Below, piece by piece: positions 7,622 through 10,629 of a stretch of DNA of 10,629 nt; position 1 is the first letter of the stretch, and every line of letters starts with the position of its first letter. A model generated the notes under the pieces. That model did no database searches. It saw only the letters and a list, made by a program, of their open reading frames with translations, and was not told the origin of the DNA. A program made the translations under genes and the position numbers. The stretch covers positions 1 to 10,629 of the forward strand of contig CAMVDK010000096.1 in the NCBI GenBank assembly GCA_947166165.1, read 5' to 3'. Source of the DNA: an uncultured Porphyromonadaceae bacterium. GTDB taxonomy: Bacteria > Bacteroidota > Bacteroidia > Bacteroidales > Muribaculaceae.

Positions 7622-7652
7622 GCATCACCACCCGTCGCACCGCGCACTGCAT

Positions 7653-7659
7653 AAATTCA
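7653..7659. repeat. Left direct repeat aaattca flanking the foldback element
   Basis: This is identical to 7993-7999 at the other edge of the element and so is a candidate 7-bp target-site duplication. Caution: copy 2 at the window's right edge is also preceded by aaattt, so part of this could be target preference or an extension of the terminal repeat. Confidence 0.55.
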
Positions 7660-7747
7660 GGCAATTAACGGGATGTTATCCTCAGTGTAAGGGTATTGGG
7701 ACTTCAAAACATCGATTGAGAAGCCCGGAGGGCTATATCTGGATAAC

Positions 7748-7776
7748 CCCGGAACAACGCGTAGCGTTGGCCCGGG
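7748..7776. repeat. Internal hairpin A of the foldback element
   Basis: The stem is cccgg + caacgc pairing with gcgttg + ccggg, with a 2-by-2 internal loop (aa/gc) and loop gta. The apex gcgtagcg (7759-7766) is the exact reverse complement of the apex of hairpin B. Confidence 0.65.
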
Positions 7777-7799
7777 AGATGCCATCAGTAGGTAGCATT

Positions 7800-7863
7800 G
7801 CCTCTGGAAGAGGCCACTGTGGCAGCGGAACGCCCTCACCATCGCGTGGCCTCCTTCAGAGGC
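7800..7863. repeat. Central inverted repeat of the foldback element
   Basis: Arms 7800-7817 and 7846-7863 are complementary at 16 of 18 positions (gcctctg...ggccac against gtggcc...cagaggc), with a 28-nt loop. It marks the symmetry centre of the element. Confidence 0.65.
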
Positions 7864-7883
7864 GCTTTGATTGCATCCATTCG

Positions 7884-7914
7884 CCCTGGGCCACCGCTAC
7901 GCAGTGGCCCAGGG
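7884..7914. repeat. Internal hairpin B of the foldback element
   Basis: A perfect 11-bp stem ccctgggccac/gtggcccaggg is followed inward by one C-A mismatch, two GC pairs and a tac loop. It is the strongest single hairpin in the element and is an inverted relative of hairpin A. Confidence 0.7.
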
Positions 7915-7992
7915 GCATCCCTTTCTCGGTTCCGGCCCACTCTCGAGCCCCCTTTCAAGGCCTAACCTGGGGACAACATGTAGATAGTTGCC

Positions 7993-7999
7993 AAATTCA
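7993..7999. repeat. Right direct repeat aaattca flanking the foldback element
   Basis: An exact copy of 7653-7659, immediately outside the right terminal repeat; candidate target-site duplication. Confidence 0.55.
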
Positions 8000-8057
8000 A
8001 TGCACAATTCCGCCAATCGCAGAATTGTGCATTGTGAATCGTGCATTGTGCATTCAC
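7999..8057. repeat. TGCACAAT-type short repeat cluster at the lrp 3' end
   Basis: A perfect 12-bp inverted repeat (aatgcacaattc at 7999-8010, gaattgtgcatt at 8022-8033) is followed by further gtgcatt units at 8041-8047 and 8048-8054 and a gtgaat/attcac pair (8034-8039, 8052-8057). The cluster runs into the lrp stop codon at 8054-8056. It may act as a weak terminator for lrp on the minus strand, but the stem is AT-rich and there is no clear T-run. Similar gtgcattgtg repeats are, from memory, common in Bacteroidales spacers. Confidence 0.5.
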
Positions 8058-8560
8058 TCGCCCTCGGGTTCTGGCTCAACGCCGAAGTCGTCGGCCAGGC
8101 CCTCGAACTTGATGGGAATCTGGCGTTTGAACACCTCCTTGAAGGTGATGAGCGTCTCGCTGCGCGCCACGCCCATCTGCACCATCTTGTCGAGGATGGC
8201 GGTCATGAGATGCTCGTTGTTGTGGGCATAGAGCTTGACAAACATGTCGTACTTGCCCGTGGTGAAGTACACCTCCACCACCTCGGGGATGGCCTTCAGC
8301 CCTTCGATCACCTCGTCGAACTTCGATGGGTCGCTCAAGAACAGCCCCACGAAGGCGCACGTCTCATAGCCTACCATCACGGGGTTGAGGAGCGTCATCG
8401 AGCCGTTGATCACGCCCATGTTCTGCAGTTTCTGGATGCGCTGATGAATGGCTGCGCCGCTCACGTTGCATGCGCGGGCAATCTCAAGATAGGGCTTGCG
8501 GGCGTTGATTGATAACATTTTCAGGATCTTAAAATCCAATACGTCGAGTTTTGCTGCCAT
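8054..8560 (-). CDS. Lrp/AsnC-family transcriptional regulator
   Basis: This 168-residue DNA-binding protein has an N-terminal winged helix-turn-helix (about 4-60: LDVLDFKILKMLSINARKPY, then EIARACNVSGAAIHQRIQKLQNMGVI). A C-terminal RAM/AsnC ligand-binding domain (about 66-145) contains CAFVGLFL, the motif TTGKYDMFVKLYA and the closing strand ETLITFKEVFKRQIPI. Family members form dimers to octamers that wrap DNA and respond to amino acids or related small molecules; the effector here is unknown. The C-terminal tail EPEPEGE is acidic and slightly longer than usual. It is the only minus-strand gene, divergent from ubiE and convergent with the BAM operon. Upstream are two minus-strand TAnnTTTG boxes and a potentially structured leader of about 125 nt. 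Its regulon cannot be inferred from this context. Confidence 0.93.
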   Translation of the reverse strand: MAAKLDVLDFKILKMLSINARKPYLEIARACNVSGAAIHQRIQKLQNMGVINGSMTLLNPVMVGYETCAFVGLFLSDPSKFDEVIEGLKAIPEVVEVYFTTGKYDMFVKLYAHNNEHLMTAILDKMVQMGVARSETLITFKEVFKRQIPIKFEGLADDFGVEPEPEGE

Positions 8561-8624
8561 AATGAGTTGGTATTTAAATGGTTTGCAATTTGTGTTGATG
8601 TTTTTAAAAATAATCGTTCAGCCG

Positions 8625-8663
8625 CTGGTGTACTCGTGGGCTGCACCAGGCTACATGCCCACG
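8625..8663 (-). promoter_or_regulatory. Possible pseudoknot in the lrp leader
   Basis: In the minus-strand transcript, cgtgggc (8663-8657) can pair with gcccacg (8641-8635), a perfect 7-bp stem. The loop segment ctggtg (8649-8644) can pair with caccag (8630-8625), a perfect 6-bp stem that interlocks with the first, as in an H-type pseudoknot. A U-rich stretch (8614-8606) follows about 10 nt later. This could be a regulatory leader (ligand sensor, attenuator or autoregulatory site) for lrp. It matches no riboswitch class I can name; the final 4-nt loop crossing a 7-bp stem is tight, so only one stem may form at a time. Confidence 0.4.
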
Positions 8664-8691
8664 GAATTCAGTGGTGCCTGTTTCGGGACTG

Positions 8692-8699
8692 CAAAATTA
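8692..8699 (-). promoter_or_regulatory. Proximal -7 box for lrp
   Basis: The minus strand reads taattttg followed by cag, a good TAnnTTTG match with the usual TTTGCAG continuation. Transcription would begin near 8685, leaving a leader of about 125 nt. No clear TTTG at -33 is visible. Confidence 0.5.
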
Positions 8700-8752
8700 T
8701 ATAAACCATTTTGAATAAATTGCATTTTATTACTTAAAAAAACGAAACGATG

Positions 8753-8760
8753 CAAAATTA
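8753..8760 (-). promoter_or_regulatory. Distal -7 box for lrp
   Basis: This is a second taattttg on the minus strand, sharing tgcaaaatta (plus strand) with the proximal box 61 bp away. A ttg on the minus strand at 8778-8776 is a weak -33 candidate with short spacing. It may be an alternative start or a decayed duplicate. Confidence 0.35.
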
Positions 8761-8859
8761 TTTTCTCAAATCGCACAATTCTTCATATTTATAGTCATTT
8801 TATGCATTCTCCACCCCTATACATCCCTTCGCACAGCGAAAAAATATATTCCGATTTGC

Positions 8860-8890
8860 TTGGCGCGGCACGCAAGATGTGCTAACTTTG
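8860..8890 (+). promoter_or_regulatory. Promoter of ubiE
   Basis: The -7 box taactttg (8883-8890) matches TAnnTTTG exactly. A ttg at 8860-8862 lies 20 bp upstream (with tttg at 8855-8858 as an alternative), close to the Bacteroidetes -33/-7 spacing. Transcription would begin near 8897, about 25 nt before the ATG. The rest of 8561-8859 is AT-rich spacer whose only other recognisable contents are the lrp leader and lrp promoters. Confidence 0.65.
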
Positions 8891-8908
8891 TCGCCTCCAA
8901 AACAATCA

Positions 8909-8917
8909 CCCCCCCCC
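8909..8917 (+). repeat. Nine-C homopolymer in the ubiE leader
   Basis: Nine consecutive C lie 4 bp before the ubiE ATG and inside its predicted 25-nt leader. A change in tract length would alter leader spacing, not reading frame. Confidence 0.8.
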
Positions 8918-8921
8918 GACG

Positions 8922-9686
8922 ATGAGCAGCAAGGTGGAACAAATCAAGCCCTACAGCACTGAAGGGTCGAAACGCGAGCAGGTGGAACAGATGTTCGACG
9001 CCATCGCCCCGGCCTACGATTTCATGAACCGCGCCATGACGCTAGGCATCGACCGCTGGTGGCGTCGCGTGGCCGTGCGCAGCGTGGCGCGCCACTTGGC
9101 GCAGCGCGGCCCGACCGCGGGGCAGAACTGCCGCGTGCTCGACGTGGCCACCGGCACGGGCGACTTTGCCCTGCAGCTGCACGCCGCGCTGGGCCAGGCA
9201 CGCATCACGGGGGTGGACCTGAGCCAGGGCATGATGGACGTGGCGCGCAGCAAGGTGGCGCAGCGCGGCCTGGGCGACTGCATCACCTTCGAGCAGGCCG
9301 ACTGCCTGGCGCTGCCCTTCGCCGACGGGGCGTTCGACGCGGTGACAGTGGCCTTCGGGGTGCGCAACTTCGAGCACATCGAGCAGGGCTACCGCGAGAT
9401 GCACCGCGTGATGCGTCAAGGGGCCATGCTGTGTGTGCTGGAGCTCTCCACGCCCACCGCCAGGGTGGTGCGCTGGTTCTACGACCTCTACACGCTGCAC
9501 GTGATTCCCGCCATCGGGAGGCTGAAAAGCGGCGACAGCAGCGCCTACCGCTACCTGCCGCTCTCCATAGCCGCCGTGCCGCAGGGACAGGAGATGCTCG
9601 GCCTGATGCAGGCGGCCGGATTCGGGCAATGCCGCGTGCGGCGGCTCACGCTGGGCACCTGTTCGGTCTACACCGCCGTCAAGTGA
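8922..9686 (+). CDS. ubiE: Demethylmenaquinone methyltransferase (UbiE/MenG)
   Basis: This 254-residue SAM-dependent methyltransferase performs the last step of menaquinone synthesis, methylating demethylmenaquinone at the cytoplasmic face of the membrane; menaquinone is the respiratory quinone of Bacteroidetes. Diagnostic features are MFDAIAPAYDFMN near the N-terminus (24-36), the SAM-binding loop LDVATGTGD (73-81), the ribose-binding acidic residue D99 in GVDLSQGM, the UbiE signature AFGVRNF (144-150) and YRYLPLSI (209-216). Length is normal. The ATG at 8922 lies about 25 nt after the predicted transcription start and directly after a run of nine C. It is divergent from lrp. The next gene, tcdA, has its own promoter box, so ubiE is probably monocistronic or only partly read through. 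No other menaquinone gene is nearby. Confidence 0.96.
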   Translation: MSSKVEQIKPYSTEGSKREQVEQMFDAIAPAYDFMNRAMTLGIDRWWRRVAVRSVARHLAQRGPTAGQNCRVLDVATGTGDFALQLHAALGQARITGVDLSQGMMDVARSKVAQRGLGDCITFEQADCLALPFADGAFDAVTVAFGVRNFEHIEQGYREMHRVMRQGAMLCVLELSTPTARVVRWFYDLYTLHVIPAIGRLKSGDSSAYRYLPLSIAAVPQGQEMLGLMQAAGFGQCRVRRLTLGTCSVYTAVK

Positions 9687-9728
9687 GCGCCGACGCACCC
9701 GGCAGGAGATTCACAATCTGCCCCTACA

Positions 9729-9752
9729 AAAACGATGGCCGCGCCGCGTTTT
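9729..9752 (+). terminator. Weak terminator candidate after ubiE
   Basis: The stem aaaacg + ggc pairs with gcc + cgtttt, with a small asymmetric internal loop and a cgc loop, ending in four T. It lies 42 bp after the ubiE stop and upstream of the tcdA promoter box. The stem is short, so support is modest. Confidence 0.35.
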
Positions 9753-9789
9753 GATGCTCAAAGGTGGGGGTGAGAATCCATTTTATCCG

Positions 9790-9797
9790 TAACTTTG
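9790..9797 (+). promoter_or_regulatory. -7 box of tcdA
   Basis: The box taactttg followed by cag is an exact TAnnTTTG match, the same octamer as in front of ubiE. No convincing TTTG lies at -33. It implies a leader of about 17 nt and rules out the in-frame start at 9764. Confidence 0.55.
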
Positions 9798-9820
9798 CAG
9801 CCCAAAAATCATATCAAGTC

Positions 9821-10561
9821 ATGACACAGAATCAGTTTTCACGCACTCAGATGCTGCTGGGCGCGGCCGCCATGGAGCGCCTGGCGCAGAGCCGCGTGGC
9901 GGTGTTCGGCGTGGGCGGCGTGGGCGGCTACGCTGTCGAGGTGCTCGCCCGCAGCGGCGTGGGGGCCATCGATGTGGTCGACAACGACCAGGTCACCCAC
10001 ACCAACATCAACCGCCAGATCATCGCGCTCACCACCACCGTGGGGCAATACAAGGTGGACCTGGCCGAGGAGCGCATCCGGGCCATCAACCCGGCCTGCC
10101 GCGTGACCAAGCACCGCATGTTCTATCTGGCCGCCAACGCCGACCAGCTCGACCTGAGCTGCTACGACTATGTGGTCGACTGCATCGACACCGTGGCCGC
10201 CAAAATGGAGCTCATCCGCCGCTGCAAGCGTCTGGACGTGCCCATCATCTGCTGCATGGGCGCCGGCAGCAAGCTCGACGCCACGGCGCTGCGCGTGGCC
10301 GACATCACCAAGACCATCATGGACCCTCTGGCCAAGGTGCTGCGCAAGCGCCTGCGCCGCGAGGGCATCAACCACTTCAAGTGCGTCTACAGCCCCGAGG
10401 TGCCGCGCCAGCCGCTGAGCACCGAGGACGGCGAGCGGGTGCCGGCCAGCAACGCCTGGGTGCCGGCAGCCGCAGGGCTCATCATCGGCAGCGAGGTGGT
10501 CAAAGACCTCACCGCCGCATGCCCGGGCCAGGCCCAGCCCATCCACAACAATTCAAAATAA
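9821..10561 (+). CDS. tcdA: tRNA threonylcarbamoyladenosine dehydratase TcdA
   Basis: This 246-residue member of the ThiF/MoeB/E1-like family uses ATP to dehydrate the t6A base at position 37 of ANN-decoding tRNAs to its cyclic form ct6A, which sharpens decoding. The N-terminus QFSRTQMLLGAAAMERL leads into the nucleotide-binding loop FGVGGVGGYAVE (29-40), followed by DVVDNDQV (51-58) and the E1-family TNINRQ with the ATP-contacting Arg at 65. VVDCIDT (118-124), GAGSKLD (147-153), ADITKTIMDPLAKVLRKRLR (160-179) and YSPEVPR (190-196) are all typical of TcdA. No Cys-rich zinc site is seen. An in-frame start at 9764 lies upstream of the promoter box and is rejected. The stop codon is followed after 4 bp by the second copy of the foldback element. 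Confidence 0.93.
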   Translation: MTQNQFSRTQMLLGAAAMERLAQSRVAVFGVGGVGGYAVEVLARSGVGAIDVVDNDQVTHTNINRQIIALTTTVGQYKVDLAEERIRAINPACRVTKHRMFYLAANADQLDLSCYDYVVDCIDTVAAKMELIRRCKRLDVPIICCMGAGSKLDATALRVADITKTIMDPLAKVLRKRLRREGINHFKCVYSPEVPRQPLSTEDGERVPASNAWVPAAAGLIIGSEVVKDLTAACPGQAQPIHNNSK

Positions 10562-10565
10562 ATTT

Positions 10566-10629
10566 GGGAACTATCTACCTGTTGTCCCCAACCATGAATA
10601 ACGTCAACTGAAAAGCCCGGAGGGCTGTA
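10566..10629. mobile_element. Foldback element, copy 2, cut by the window end
   Basis: The first 25 bp (10566-10590) match the reverse complement of the right end of copy 1 (7968-7992) at 23 positions, and 10605-10629 match 7713-7737 at 21 of 25, including the hairpin aagcccggagggct. Order and orientation therefore follow the element from its edge inward; the spacing between edge and hairpin is 14 bp shorter than in copy 1. It begins 4 bp after the tcdA stop codon and continues beyond the window. Confidence 0.65.

Larger units (their letters stand above)
7660..7992. mobile_element. Non-coding MITE-like foldback element, copy 1
   Basis: This 333-bp stretch encodes no credible protein. Its ends are imperfect inverted repeats: 7660-7685 and the reverse complement of 7967-7992 agree at 19 of 26 positions, both starting ggcaa and sharing an atgtt core. 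Inside, several hairpins are arranged symmetrically about a centre near 7830: agccc-gga-gggct (7722-7734), hairpin A (7748-7776), an 18-bp arm pair (7800-7817 with 7846-7863) and hairpin B (7884-7914). Hairpins A and B are inverted relatives of each other, so the whole unit behaves as a degenerate giant palindrome. Identical aaattca repeats flank it. A second copy begins at 10566 (23 of 25 identity at the terminus, 21 of 25 over an internal stretch). Small size, terminal inverted repeats, likely target duplication and dispersed copies fit a non-autonomous transposable element moved by a transposase encoded elsewhere; the responsible family is not identifiable here. Confidence 0.72.

Noticed and set aside
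7660..7992. CRISPR array or integron attC site as explanation for the palindromic element
   Set aside because: There are no regularly spaced direct repeats or unique spacers, and no nearby cas or integrase gene; terminal inverted repeats and a second copy fit a MITE better.
7620..8231. A plus-strand open frame crossing the foldback element and the lrp 3' end
   Set aside because: It joins non-coding palindromic DNA to the antisense of lrp; there is no recognisable domain or start context.
8561..8714. A known riboswitch or tRNA in the lrp leader
   Set aside because: There is no cloverleaf, TPsiC-like motif or recognisable riboswitch core; only two interlocking stems can be supported.
9764..9820. 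Extended start of tcdA
   Set aside because: It lies upstream of the TAnnTTTG box at 9790-9797; the ATG at 9821 matches the family N-terminus.

Overview
The window looks like chromosomal DNA of a GC-rich member of the Bacteroidales; a Muribaculaceae-like gut species is a plausible but tentative placement. The evidence is threefold: Bacteroidetes-type promoter boxes (TAnnTTTG) stand in front of several genes; Bacteroidetes-specific families are present (DUF6242 lipoprotein, DUF6089/PorG-like barrel); and there are no clear Shine-Dalgarno sequences. Coding DNA is strongly GC-rich while the spacers are AT-rich.

Region 1 (about 200-7621) is one long plus-strand operon for outer-membrane assembly. 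It has a promoter at about 201-228, then a DUF6242 lipoprotein, a DUF6089/PorG-like barrel protein, uppS (undecaprenyl diphosphate synthase), bamA (beta-barrel insertase) and three tandem Skp/OmpH-type periplasmic chaperones. It ends in a GC-rich terminator at 7590-7621. Gaps are 12-86 bp and I see no internal promoter. The logic is coherent: UppS supplies the lipid carrier for peptidoglycan and surface glycans, the Skp proteins carry unfolded barrel proteins across the periplasm, and BamA inserts them. The DUF6089 protein is probably a barrel client or partner, and the lipoprotein is an uncharacterised envelope component.

Region 2 (7622-8053) has no gene. It holds a roughly 333-bp non-coding foldback element (7660-7992) with imperfect terminal inverted repeats, nested internal hairpins and a 7-bp direct repeat at both edges. 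It is followed by a small TGCACAAT-type repeat cluster. The first 64 bp of a second copy appear at the right edge of the window (10566-10629), just after the tcdA stop codon. This element is the least ordinary thing in the window.

Region 3 (8054-10561) holds three housekeeping genes. An Lrp/AsnC-family regulator is on the minus strand, then the menaquinone methyltransferase ubiE/menG and the tRNA t6A dehydratase tcdA are on the plus strand, each with its own TAnnTTTG box. The 361-bp lrp-ubiE spacer carries divergent promoters, a possible pseudoknot in the lrp leader and a nine-C tract just before the ubiE start.

I found no CRISPR array, rRNA, tRNA, phage gene, toxin-antitoxin pair or defence system, and no new multi-gene system. 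The items most worth following up are the foldback element, the lrp leader structure, and the lipoprotein plus third Skp in the BAM operon.
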